A stretch of 31,474 nt of DNA from JANJTY01 sp038257155 (GTDB taxonomy: Bacteria > Pseudomonadota > Gammaproteobacteria > Xanthomonadales > Xanthomonadaceae). The stretch lies in assembly GCA_038257155.1 (NCBI GenBank), contig JBBSJP010000053.1, positions 1-31,474 of the forward strand. Direction: 5' to 3'. Positions 7,378-15,801 of the stretch are shown piece after piece. Below the pieces are notes generated by a model. That model was not told the origin of the DNA and did no database searches. It was given only the letters and a program-made list of their open reading frames with translations. Made by a program: the position numbers and the translations under genes. Numbering within the stretch: position 1 is the stretch's first letter; each line of letters opens with the position of its first letter.

Positions 7378-10300
7378 CTACTCTTCGAAGCCGTCGCCGA
7401 AGATCCCCTCGCCGGCGGCATCGATCACCAGCTCGAAGCTGGCCTGAACCTGCAGCGAACCATCGGTGGCGGTCACCGTCACGCTATACGTGCCAGCTTG
7501 GCCTACGAGAGGCACGCCGGAAATCACGCCGCTGTTCGGGTCGATGCTGAGCGCGCCTGGCAGGCCGTCGACGGAATAGCCCAGCGCATCGCTGTCCGGG
7601 TCGGCAAAGGCCGTCGAGCTGTCGAAAGTGAACAGCACGCCCTCGGCGCCGCTCTGGTCAGCCAGGACACCGCCGGTGGGCGCCTCGTTCACGTCGTTGA
7701 GGTTGATCGTGATGGTGGCGCTGTCACTCAACGCGCCAATATCGGTCACCGTCACCTGCAGGGTGAAGCTGGTGCTGGTCTCGAAATCGAGCAGGCTGGC
7801 ATCGGTCACCGTGATTTCGCCGCTGCCGCTGTCGACCGCAAAGGCGCTGGCGCCGCTGCCGCCGGTGACCGCGAAGCTGAGCACGTCACCGGCGTCCGGG
7901 TCACTCGCGACGATGCTGTCCACCACGCTTCCGTTGATGCTGTTTTCGTTGACCGCGAAGGCCTGGTCGGCCACCGCCGGCGCCTCGTTCACGTCGTTGA
8001 TGTCGATCGTGATCGTGGCGCTGTCGCTGAGCATGCCGGCATCGGTGACCGTCACCTGCAGGGTAAAGCTGGTGCTGGTCTCGAAGTCGAGCAGGGCGGC
8101 GTTGGCTACCGTGATTTCGCCGTTGCTGCTGTTGACCGCAAAGGCACTGGCGCCGCTGCCGCCGGTGACCGCAAAGCTGAGCGTGTCGCCGACATCCGGA
8201 TCGCTGGCCAGGATCGAACCGACCACACTGCCGTTCGCGCTGTTCTCGTCTACTGCGAAGGCCTGATCCTGCACCACGGGCGGATCATTGGGGCAGATCA
8301 CCTCGATCTCGACCAAGCCCTGATCGGTGCCGATGCCATCGGTCATCTCGTAGCTGAAGGCATCCGGCCCGCAGTAGCCCGTCGTCGGGGTGTAGTCGAA
8401 GCTGCCGTCCGCATTGAAGTTCAGCAGGCCCTCGGCCACGTCGTCCACCAGGGTGGCGCTCAGCCCGCTACCGACGTCGTTGTCGAGCACGCCCGGCGCG
8501 GGCACGTTGAGTACGCCGTTCTGCGCTACTGAGTAACTGTCGTCCACCGCATTGAAAGGCACGCTGCGGCAGATGCGCAGATCCCAGTCGTTCAGTTGGC
8601 CAGAGTCGCCACCGGCATTGTCGGTCACGCGCAAGGTCCAGGTACCAGCAGTCTCCTCGCCATTGAAGCCAGCCAGCGGTTCGGTTGGCTGGTAGGTACC
8701 GCCATCGATGGGCGGGCAGGGCCAGGCGCCGGGCACGGCGTCGTCGTCGAAGTTGATGTTGAAGTTGTCTGTGTCGCCACAGGTTCGCTCCATGATTTCA
8801 ATGCTGGTGCCAGCGGGGCTGATCAGGCGGAAATCGAGATCTCCCATCCAAGTGTGCGTACCGCTCAGGCCCAGCACGTCAACATCAATGATGGTGCCGC
8901 CCTGTGGCGCGGGAATCGTGATGCTCGAATTGGTCACGCCCGACGTGCCGGAGGGCGGAATCAGCAACGGAAGGCCCGTGGCGGGGAAAACCGTGCAGGC
9001 GATTGCGGCCGTGGTGAAGTTGTGAACCGTCGAGAAGGTGCCAGCTCCACAGCCATTTTCGGCACGTACGCGCCAGAAGAACTGGGTAGACGGCGCCAGG
9101 CTGTCCACCTCCGCGCTGGTCGCGTTGACAACCTCGGAAAATACGATATCGCCAAATCCGGCATCGGTTGCGACTTCAACCAGGTAGCTCGTCGCTTCGG
9201 AGGCCGGGTCCCAACTCAGCGTGGGTGAAACATCTACGCTTGTGGCGCCATCAGCTGGCAGGAGTGCGGCTGGCGCGCTCGGAACTGCACTGAAAAGTTC
9301 GAGATCCAGTTGGCGCTGCCTGTTGCCCGAGGTCGAGGTCGCTTCCACCAGCATCGCGTAGCTGCCGGGCGTGGCCAGCTGGGTGTTGGTGAGGGTCAGC
9401 TGCGTGCTGTCGGGCGGGGTGAGTGGATTGGTGCCGAACGACAGGTTCAGGCCGGCCGGTGCTCCACTCACGTTCAGGCTTACGGGGTCGGTATACCCGA
9501 GCAGTGAGCCAATCGTTACCGTGCTGGCGCCCGGATCGGGTGCGCAGATGCTGAGCTCCGTCGGATCCAGAGTCAGCGTGTAGTCTGGCTGGCTGACGCA
9601 GTTGGAGCAGACCAGGGCGAAGTTCTGGTCGGTCGGGTCGGCGTTACCCAGCACGCCGTCGCCGGCGATATTGCTGGCGCTCACCGTGATGTCGATGGCG
9701 CCGCCGTCCGGGTTCTGGATGTAAACATTCTCGAGATTGTGGAGGGTATCGGCCGCTCCGCCGATGATCGACCAGCCGGCGTTGAAGCGGTTGCCAAGAT
9801 AGGTGTTGCCGCCATCCACGACACTCAGGTCCAGATTGTTCACCAGGGCAGGGTTGGCGCCGATGGCACCGGCCGCGTCAGTCCAGGCCACGGTGATCTG
9901 CACCGGTTGTGCGGGATTGACCGGTGATACGGTCAGGTTGAAAAACTCGCCGGGATCCGCGAACACCACCTCCTGATCGCGGTAGAGAGTGGGATTGGCC
10001 GGCGCGATCATGCGCTCAATGCTGATCCTGCCCCAGCCCTCGTTGTTGTTGGGTCGGTCGGCGGCACCCATGTCCACCGCCGAATTCACCAGCAGGGCCT
10101 TGGCCATGGCCGGGCTGGGATTGGCACCCAGGTTGAAGTCACGCCACCACTCGGTTGCCAGGACCAGCGCGCCTGCCACCTGGGGGGAGGCCATGCTGGT
10201 GCCACTGCAGAACGCATACAGATTGCTGGTGCCGCCGATGGCGGTGCTGCAGCTGCCCCCGAGGTCATTGCGGCTGGAAGCGATCTCTTCGCCGGGCGCG

Positions 10301-11928
10301 GAGATGGTTGGAAAGATGCGTCCATCCACGGCCGGACCACGGCTGCTGAAGCTCGACAGGGTATCGATGTTGCCGACGCGGAAGTTGCGGCTGCTGCCAA
10401 CCGCGATGGTGTTCTTGGCTTCCTTCGGCGAGGTAATGGTGCTGGCGCCCGGGCCCGAGTTGCCGGCCGAGAATACCCAGATGATCGGCTCGATCGCTGC
10501 CGTGTCGAAGTTGCCGTCATGCACCATCAGGTCATGCGTGCGTTCCGACGCCTGGTAGCCGTGCGCCGTGCCTTCGCCTGTTGTCCAGGAATTGTTGGTG
10601 CCGACGGCACTCATGAGCAAGGCCTGCTTGCTGTGCTCCTGCCAGCCACCGGTCGGCGGCCAGGACGAGCCCGACAGCGAATTCATTGCGACGATGTCAT
10701 AGTCCGGCGCCACGCCCAGGCCGTACAGGAAACCCGCGCCATCGGCGAAAGCGCCCGCCGCCGTACCGCCGATGATGCCGGCGACATGGGTGCCGTGGCC
10801 GCCACCACTGCAGTCGCTACCCGGCTGTCCTGCGGGATTGCAAGCACCGGGAAAACTCATGCCGGCGACGATGTTGGGCCCGAGATCGGGATGGTCGTAG
10901 TCGACTCCGGTATCCACCACCGCCCAACGCACACCGGTGCCGGTATAGCCCAGGCCTCCGAGATAAGCGAGATAGCCGGTTACCGGCGTCCCGCCGGGGT
11001 GGTTGCCAGCAAGAATCTGGCCGGACATCTCATCCTCCAGCACCGGCTCCGGATGGGAATAGCCAAGCCACAGCACGTTGTCGAGCGCCGCCACGCTTTC
11101 CAGGGCGGCGGCATCGATCTCGACCACTGCGTCGAAGAAGGCGCGATCCGGCTGCGAGGGGTGATGACCAAGAACACGCGCGCCAAGACCCTGCAGCGTC
11201 TGCAGCACCTTTTCGGTGTTGCCGTCGTTGTAGAACACCACGGTAACGTTTCCGACACGTCCGTCGCGGCCTTCAAGATCGCTGTTGAGCTTGTAGGACG
11301 GATGGAATGCACCGTGCCAGCGGACAAAATCCAGCGAGGCCATGGCTTCCGTGGCGCGACCTTCGCTCCATACCAGGTAGGCGTTGTGCGGGTAATACTG
11401 CAGCGGGGCCAGTCCGGCGCCACGCAGGGATTCGAGCCACTCCTGCCTTACCGGGCCTTCGAACTGCACCAGGCGAAAACCGCGCCCGTCTGCCTGACTG
11501 GACTTGAGCGCCACATCCGGCTCGCCGTCACTCAGCGGATCGAAGCGATGCGCGGTGACCTGCACTTGGCGAGCCTCATGCTGAACTTCGGCCTTGACGC
11601 CACTCGCCTGCAGCTTGGCCAGCTCGGCCGGGGACACTTCCAGCCAGAGAAAACTGCGGTAGTCCTGAATGCGCTGCGCCGCGATTCCCGCAGCACTGAG
11701 CTCGGCCTTCGCGCTGCGCGGAACGCGCACGACCAGCGATCCGAGCAAGCCATCGGCCTTGGCCATGCGGGCGAAATCCTGCCCGACAGGACTGGCGTGG
11801 CCAGCTGTAGCTCGATTGGCTCTGGGACTGTTCTGCAGCACTGACGCGGTGGCGTGACCTGCGGTAAGCACGCTGGACAGGGTGAGTGCGAGCGCGGTGA
11901 GGCGCGCCGATGCGATCGATGAACTCAT
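7378..11928 (-). CDS. Secreted modular subtilisin-like (S8) serine protease with P-domain and cadherin-like repeats
   Basis: A 1516-residue exported endopeptidase. In order: signal peptide (1 to about 28, ending GHATA); N-terminal region to about 300, probably a propeptide; S8 domain with catalytic Asp339 (VVDTGVDYDHPD), His378 (GGGHGTHVAG), oxyanion Asn490 and Ser578 (SGTSMASPQVAG); a KP-43-like jelly roll (about 655-775, AWTDAAG...LVNNLDLSV); Ig/Fn3-like domains (about 785-975); a P/proprotein-convertase domain (about 985-1121); an Ig-like module (about 1125-1210); two cadherin-like repeats (1216-1415); a putative-Ig domain (about 1418-1503); and the C-terminal end IFGDGFEE. All catalytic residues are present. 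ATG 11928 is chosen because it gives a proper signal peptide and has GGGGAT eight bases upstream. No convincing promoter was seen in 11929-12145. Confidence 0.93.
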   Translation of the reverse strand: MSSSIASARLTALALTLSSVLTAGHATASVLQNSPRANRATAGHASPVGQDFARMAKADGLLGSLVVRVPRSAKAELSAAGIAAQRIQDYRSFLWLEVSPAELAKLQASGVKAEVQHEARQVQVTAHRFDPLSDGEPDVALKSSQADGRGFRLVQFEGPVRQEWLESLRGAGLAPLQYYPHNAYLVWSEGRATEAMASLDFVRWHGAFHPSYKLNSDLEGRDGRVGNVTVVFYNDGNTEKVLQTLQGLGARVLGHHPSQPDRAFFDAVVEIDAAALESVAALDNVLWLGYSHPEPVLEDEMSGQILAGNHPGGTPVTGYLAYLGGLGYTGTGVRWAVVDTGVDYDHPDLGPNIVAGMSFPGACNPAGQPGSDCSGGGHGTHVAGIIGGTAAGAFADGAGFLYGLGVAPDYDIVAMNSLSGSSWPPTGGWQEHSKQALLMSAVGTNNSWTTGEGTAHGYQASERTHDLMVHDGNFDTAAIEPIIWVFSAGNSGPGASTITSPKEAKNTIAVGSSRNFRVGNIDTLSSFSSRGPAVDGRIFPTISAPGEEIASSRNDLGGSCSTAIGGTSNLYAFCSGTSMASPQVAGALVLATEWWRDFNLGANPSPAMAKALLVNSAVDMGAADRPNNNEGWGRISIERMIAPANPTLYRDQEVVFADPGEFFNLTVSPVNPAQPVQITVAWTDAAGAIGANPALVNNLDLSVVDGGNTYLGNRFNAGWSIIGGAADTLHNLENVYIQNPDGGAIDITVSASNIAGDGVLGNADPTDQNFALVCSNCVSQPDYTLTLDPTELSICAPDPGASTVTIGSLLGYTDPVSLNVSGAPAGLNLSFGTNPLTPPDSTQLTLTNTQLATPGSYAMLVEATSTSGNRQRQLDLELFSAVPSAPAALLPADGATSVDVSPTLSWDPASEATSYLVEVATDAGFGDIVFSEVVNATSAEVDSLAPSTQFFWRVRAENGCGAGTFSTVHNFTTAAIACTVFPATGLPLLIPPSGTSGVTNSSITIPAPQGGTIIDVDVLGLSGTHTWMGDLDFRLISPAGTSIEIMERTCGDTDNFNINFDDDAVPGAWPCPPIDGGTYQPTEPLAGFNGEETAGTWTLRVTDNAGGDSGQLNDWDLRICRSVPFNAVDDSYSVAQNGVLNVPAPGVLDNDVGSGLSATLVDDVAEGLLNFNADGSFDYTPTTGYCGPDAFSYEMTDGIGTDQGLVEIEVICPNDPPVVQDQAFAVDENSANGSVVGSILASDPDVGDTLSFAVTGGSGASAFAVNSSNGEITVANAALLDFETSTSFTLQVTVTDAGMLSDSATITIDINDVNEAPAVADQAFAVNENSINGSVVDSIVASDPDAGDVLSFAVTGGSGASAFAVDSGSGEITVTDASLLDFETSTSFTLQVTVTDIGALSDSATITINLNDVNEAPTGGVLADQSGAEGVLFTFDSSTAFADPDSDALGYSVDGLPGALSIDPNSGVISGVPLVGQAGTYSVTVTATDGSLQVQASFELVIDAAGEGIFGDGFEE
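7684..8283 (-). repeat. Two 300-bp tandem units encoding cadherin-like domains
   Basis: Residues 1216-1315 and 1316-1415 of the protease are two 100-residue copies sharing long identical runs such as DFETSTSFTLQVTVTD and SFAVTGGSGASAFAV. DNA identity is also high over the whole unit, pointing to a recent internal duplication. Each copy has the DxNDxNE-type calcium-binding linker (NDVNEAP). Confidence 0.85.
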
Positions 11929-12145
11929 GCCGTGGTATCCCCATTGGTTGACAATGTTGCGACGCGCCCGTTGCCCCGGCACGAAGTGCTCAGAGTAGTA
12001 CTGAATGGCACCCCTCGCCAAGTTTCACGGATTCAGGCCGGCCGCACCCAGTGCATAGCCTGGCCGTTCAGCCAAGGGGCATGGCGCGGCCGCGGCTTGG
12101 CAACAATCCCCCTTCGTCAGGAGGGTTGCGCACCCACCCCAGGTG

Positions 12146-14767
12146 TCAGGCCGGGGCGCCGCTCACCAGCCACTCCGACAAGGCTTCGATCGGAGCCGGC
12201 CGCCCCATCAGATAGCCCTGGAAGTGGCCGCAGCCCATTTCCAGCAGTACTGCATGCTGCGCCGAGTTTTCCACGCCCTCCGCAAGCACATCCAGCCCCA
12301 GGCTCGAACCCAGCGCGATGACGGTTCGCACAATCGCCATGTCATTGGGTTCGATCAGAAGGTCGCGCACAAAGCTGGTGTCGATCTTGAGCACATCCAG
12401 CGGCAGGCGCTTGATGTAGTTCAAGGCGGAATATCCGGTGCCAAAGTCGTCCAGCGCAATTCGCACGCCATGCGCGCGCAGCGCCGCCAGCTTCTGGATC
12501 GCCTCCTCGATATCCTCCACCAGCAGGCTCTCGGTGATCTCAAGCTCCAGGACTCGCCCCGGCGTGCTACAGGCTGCAAGCTGGGCCAGCACGCCCGCAA
12601 CGAAATCCGGCTGGTGCAGTTGCCGCGCGCTGACGTTCACCGCAATACGCAAGTCACTCGTTTCTGTGCTGCCGCGCCAGGCGGCGAGTTGCTCACAGGC
12701 CTTGCGCAACACCCAGGCGCCCAGTGGCAGGATGAGGCCCGAGGCCTCGGCCAGCGGAATGAAGCTGCCTGGTGCCACCAGCCCGCGTTGCGGATGCTGC
12801 CAGCGAAGCAGGGCCTCACAGCCGACAAGGCGGGATTCGCGGTCGAACTGCGGCTGGAAGTGCAACACGAACTGCTCGGCCTCCAGCGCATTGCGCAGCT
12901 CCAGTTCCAGGGTCGCCCGCGCCGCAACCGCAGCGTGCATTTCCGGCTGGAAGAAGCGCATCCGGTTGCCACCAGCGATCTTGGCCTGAGCCAGCGCCAG
13001 ATCGGCATGTTTCAAGACGTCTTCGACACTGGTCGTGCCATCCGCAAACAGGGTGATGCCGATGCTGCCGCTGCCGTGATAGGTCTCGCCGCCCAGCTCG
13101 GTGGGCAGCGCGACACTTTCGAGCAGGCGTTGTGCGAACGCACCGACCTGCCGCTGCGCATCAGATACGAGCCGCGGCACCTGGGGAATCAGAAAAGCAA
13201 ACTCATCCGGCCCGAGCCGCGCCATTGATGTCTCACCCGCCAGGCTCAACCTGAGCTGCTGGGCGAGTCGCTTCAGCCACTGATCGCCGGCCGCCAGACC
13301 GCGGCTGTCATTCAGCTCGCGGAACCGGTCCAGATTGAGCAACACCAGCGCTCCCTGGTGTGCATCGTCAGCCAGCGAGGCAATTGCTGCACCCAGACGC
13401 TCCTGCATCTGCAGCCGGTTCGGCAAGCCTGTCAGCGGGTCGAAATTGGCCAGGTCATGCAAGCGGGAAAGCAGGTTGTAGTGTTCGGTCAGATCGGTGG
13501 CGATGCCGCATAGCTCGGTAGTCCTGCCTTGCGCGTCGCGCAATGGCAGCTTGATCGAGAAGGCGGTATGCAGTTCCTCTTCATCACGCAGTCGCAGGCT
13601 CTCCTCGTGCGCCAGCCGTACGCCCTGCTCGATCACCTGCTGGTCATCGGCGCGGATGCGCGCCGCGGTTTCCGAGTCGAAGAACGCCTCATCGGACTCG
13701 CCGATGATCCGATCCTCCGGCAGGCCAAACAGCTCGCATACCTTCTGGTTCACGTAGCGGTAGCGCAAGCCCGCGTCCTTGATGAAGATGCGCGCTTCCA
13801 CGCTGTTCAGGATCGTGGCAAGGCGCACCTCGCTGGCGCGCAGTGAACCTGTCTTGCGCTCGACTTCCCTGCGCAGCAGCGCGATAACGCCAAGCGTGAG
13901 CAGCAGCGCGGCGATCACCGCCGCGGCGATCCAGTGCAAGTAGGGTGGAAGCCGGGTCTCGGGTCCGGCGGCGCCCCAGCGGCGCAGCACCTCGAAATAC
14001 ACTGAACCAGGATTCGAGCGCCAGCCGCGCAGATGCGCGTCGATGGCGAGCCTCAAGTCGGCATTGCGGCCCTGGCCGGTGGCGTAGAACAGTTTCGAAG
14101 GCAGGAAGATGAGGCCGGTCTGGATCAGGCCCTTTCGCGTGGCCGTCCAGTCGCCGAAATGAAAGTTGGTGGCCATCGCGTCGGCGCGGCCCTCGACTAC
14201 CGCAACGATGGCCTCCTCCATGCTCGGCAGCACCAGCCACTTCACCTCGATGCCAAAGCCGTCAGCCAGGTCATACAGGTAGTCTTCCTGCACCGATCCG
14301 CCCAGAACTGCGACGCGTCTCTGGTCCAGGTCGAGCATGGACTCGAGCGTGATGTCGGCCCTGCGGTAAATCTGGCTCCAGCTGTGCAGCGCAGGAACCG
14401 CATGAAAGTCGAACTTCGCGGCGCGCGCATCGGTGTAGGCCAGGTCTGGCATCAGGTCGATCTCGCCAGCAGCCAGCGCCTCCAGACAGGCTTCCCATTC
14501 ACATGCGAACGGCCGCAGGCGCCAGCCTTCCCGTTCGGCAATCTCGATCAGAAGATCACCCAGAATCCCGGAAATCCTCCCGTTCTCGGCAAGCATCAGT
14601 TTGGGCGGATTCTGATAGACCCCGACGCGAACTTCGCGCGCCTGCGCTGGCAGGGTCAAACAGAGCAGACACATCGCAAACCACATGGGCAGCGCGCGCC
14701 CAAACCTGACGCCCGCCGACCGGGCGAAGGGCGACGACGGGAGGCGCAAGGGAAAAAGCGCGAGCAT
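12146..14767 (-). CDS. Membrane sensor with solute-binding, PAS, degenerate GGDEF and EAL domains (probable c-di-GMP phosphodiesterase)
   Basis: An 873-residue inner-membrane signalling protein. Domains: signal sequence to about 43 (ending PAQA); periplasmic SBP_bac_3-type solute-binding domain (about 45-265); transmembrane helix (about 277-298); PAS (about 312-425); GGDEF (about 440-600), with the active motif changed to GPDEF at 519-523; and EAL (about 620-865) with Glu651 in EALLRW, EITES at 743-747, DDFGTG at 773-778 and EGVEN at 830-834. The EAL residues look complete, so hydrolysis of cyclic di-GMP is the likely output, with the GGDEF domain perhaps only binding GTP. An amino acid or similar small ligand is inferred. 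The start is uncertain: ATG 14839 lies two bases after the stop of the upstream small gene and could be translationally coupled, but ATG 14767 gives a more usual signal-peptide length. Confidence 0.9.
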   Translation of the reverse strand: MLALFPLRLPSSPFARSAGVRFGRALPMWFAMCLLCLTLPAQAREVRVGVYQNPPKLMLAENGRISGILGDLLIEIAEREGWRLRPFACEWEACLEALAAGEIDLMPDLAYTDARAAKFDFHAVPALHSWSQIYRRADITLESMLDLDQRRVAVLGGSVQEDYLYDLADGFGIEVKWLVLPSMEEAIVAVVEGRADAMATNFHFGDWTATRKGLIQTGLIFLPSKLFYATGQGRNADLRLAIDAHLRGWRSNPGSVYFEVLRRWGAAGPETRLPPYLHWIAAAVIAALLLTLGVIALLRREVERKTGSLRASEVRLATILNSVEARIFIKDAGLRYRYVNQKVCELFGLPEDRIIGESDEAFFDSETAARIRADDQQVIEQGVRLAHEESLRLRDEEELHTAFSIKLPLRDAQGRTTELCGIATDLTEHYNLLSRLHDLANFDPLTGLPNRLQMQERLGAAIASLADDAHQGALVLLNLDRFRELNDSRGLAAGDQWLKRLAQQLRLSLAGETSMARLGPDEFAFLIPQVPRLVSDAQRQVGAFAQRLLESVALPTELGGETYHGSGSIGITLFADGTTSVEDVLKHADLALAQAKIAGGNRMRFFQPEMHAAVAARATLELELRNALEAEQFVLHFQPQFDRESRLVGCEALLRWQHPQRGLVAPGSFIPLAEASGLILPLGAWVLRKACEQLAAWRGSTETSDLRIAVNVSARQLHQPDFVAGVLAQLAACSTPGRVLELEITESLLVEDIEEAIQKLAALRAHGVRIALDDFGTGYSALNYIKRLPLDVLKIDTSFVRDLLIEPNDMAIVRTVIALGSSLGLDVLAEGVENSAQHAVLLEMGCGHFQGYLMGRPAPIEALSEWLVSGAPA

Positions 14768-14841
14768 GCAGCTAGTGTGACCCGCCTTCGGGTTGTCCGC
14801 CAGCAGGACGGCGGGGCTGGGCCGGGGTGACGGAAGCATCC

Positions 14842-15133
14842 TCAACGGGTTTCGTAATACGTGTGGACAACAAGAATCAAGTAGCCCAGCAGCAGGACGG
14901 GCGAGGCCATGATCGAGAACATCGTCAGCATCACTACGACGCCTTGGGAATCGTCATGAATGCTGCGATCCTCGGCACGGATTCCACCCATCAGGTTGAA
15001 CACCACGTGTTCCAGATTCAGCATCGTCAGCGCCAGCACGATGATGCTGAGCGACAGCAAGGTGCCGATGATTACCGCCCTAACGCGGAATGCGCCGACG
15101 CGAAGTGAGACCTGCGATCAGTGAAGCTTGCAT
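14842..15133 (-). pseudogene. Small two-helix membrane protein, reading frame apparently shifted near N-terminus
   Basis: The main frame (14842 to a TTG at 15060, open back to a stop at 15118-15120) encodes about 72-90 residues with two hydrophobic helices: VIIGTLLSLSIIVLALTML near the N-terminus and VVVMLTMFSIMASPVLLLGYLILVV near the C-terminus. No ATG or GTG exists in that frame upstream. In another frame an ATG at 15133 is preceded by AAGGTGG at seven bases, the best ribosome-binding site in this area, but that frame stops after 17 residues at 15080. A +1 shift between 15117 and 15083 would join them into about 96 residues with a basic stretch before helix 1. So this is a broken gene, a base error or true frameshifting. 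Its stop lies two bases before a possible start of the EAL-protein gene. Function unknown. Confidence 0.5.
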
Positions 15134-15140
15134 GGAGAGA

Positions 15141-15147
15141 CCACCTT
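15141..15147 (-). promoter_or_regulatory. Strong Shine-Dalgarno AAGGTGG for ATG 15133
   Basis: On the minus strand AAGGTGG lies seven bases before ATG 15133. It is the reason for thinking the small membrane protein starts there rather than at the TTG at 15060, which would need a frameshift. Confidence 0.6.
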
Positions 15148-15295
15148 AGCCGGTGCACGAGCTGCGCCATGGGCAGTCGGCCAGCAGTGCTTGCTGCGAC
15201 GGGTCCGCGGGGCCGATCGGAAGGCCGCGTCCCTGCTTGACGCACATCATGGCGGTGACGCCCGGCACCAGCCAGGCTGCACCCAACCCCTGGAT

Positions 15296-15299
15296 GGAG
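15296..15299 (+). promoter_or_regulatory. Shine-Dalgarno GGAG deciding a GTG start
   Basis: GGAG (within ATGGAG) lies six bases before GTG 15306. The nearby ATG codons at 15249 and 15294 have no such site, so GTG is preferred; it also gives a compact signal peptide. Confidence 0.65.
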
Positions 15300-15305
15300 T
15301 CCACC

Positions 15306-15755
15306 GTGCGCTCGATCATCGTCATGCTGTTGTTGTCACTCGCTGTCTGTGATGCGACGGCGTCGCCGCCGCATCACTCCGTACCCGCACCCGTGCACTT
15401 GCACGGCCACGCCGAGCCCACCACCGCAGTGGACGAACAAGGCAAGCGCTGGCCTGCCGACGCGCCCTTGGCACACGGCATGGACCAGATTCGCAGCGCC
15501 CGCAACAAAGATGTCCGGTCGAGTGCAGACGCCACAGCGCTGGCCACGGCAATCGACGAAGCCATCGCCTACATGATCCTCAACTGTTCCTTGCCGGCCG
15601 AGGCTGACGCCGCCTTGCATGGCGTCATCGGCCAACTGGGCAGTGCGGCGAACACATTGCGAAGCGATGCTGACAGACAGGTGGCGATCGCGGAAGTCGA
15701 CGCCGCGCTTGAACGCTACACGCACTTGTTCGACGAATCCGACCTCAACCGCTGA
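15306..15755 (+). CDS. Small exported protein, DnrO-like
   Basis: A 149-residue protein with a signal peptide (MRSIIVMLLLSLAVCDATA, then SPP), a His-rich stretch (HHSVPAPVHLHGHAEP), the segment KRWPADAPLAHGMDQIRSA and a helical C-terminal half with one Cys (MILNCSLPAEADAALHGVIG). The W-x-x-D-x-P-L-x-x-G-M pattern resembles small periplasmic proteins annotated DnrO in Xanthomonas relatives; this match is from memory and tentative. The His cluster could bind metal. The role is unknown. It is divergent from the small membrane protein and convergent with the DUF1615 lipoprotein, 46 bp away. Confidence 0.72.
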   Translation: MRSIIVMLLLSLAVCDATASPPHHSVPAPVHLHGHAEPTTAVDEQGKRWPADAPLAHGMDQIRSARNKDVRSSADATALATAIDEAIAYMILNCSLPAEADAALHGVIGQLGSAANTLRSDADRQVAIAEVDAALERYTHLFDESDLNR

Positions 15756-15801
15756 GTGCCATGCGCCGAACGCAGGTGTGGTGCGGCGTCCGGTCTGAAT
15801 C

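Noticed and set aside
7684..8283. Possible CRISPR or mobile repeat
   Set aside because: The units are 300 bp, in frame and encode protein domains without spacers.
7366..8532. 388-codon open frame on the plus strand with internal repeats
   Set aside because: It is the reverse of the cadherin-like repeats of the protease; the repeats come from the sense gene.
10519..11844. 441-codon open frame on the plus strand
   Set aside because: It lies wholly antisense to the protease, whose catalytic motifs and signal peptide are clear. The translation has no recognisable domain and is explained by GC-rich codon bias.
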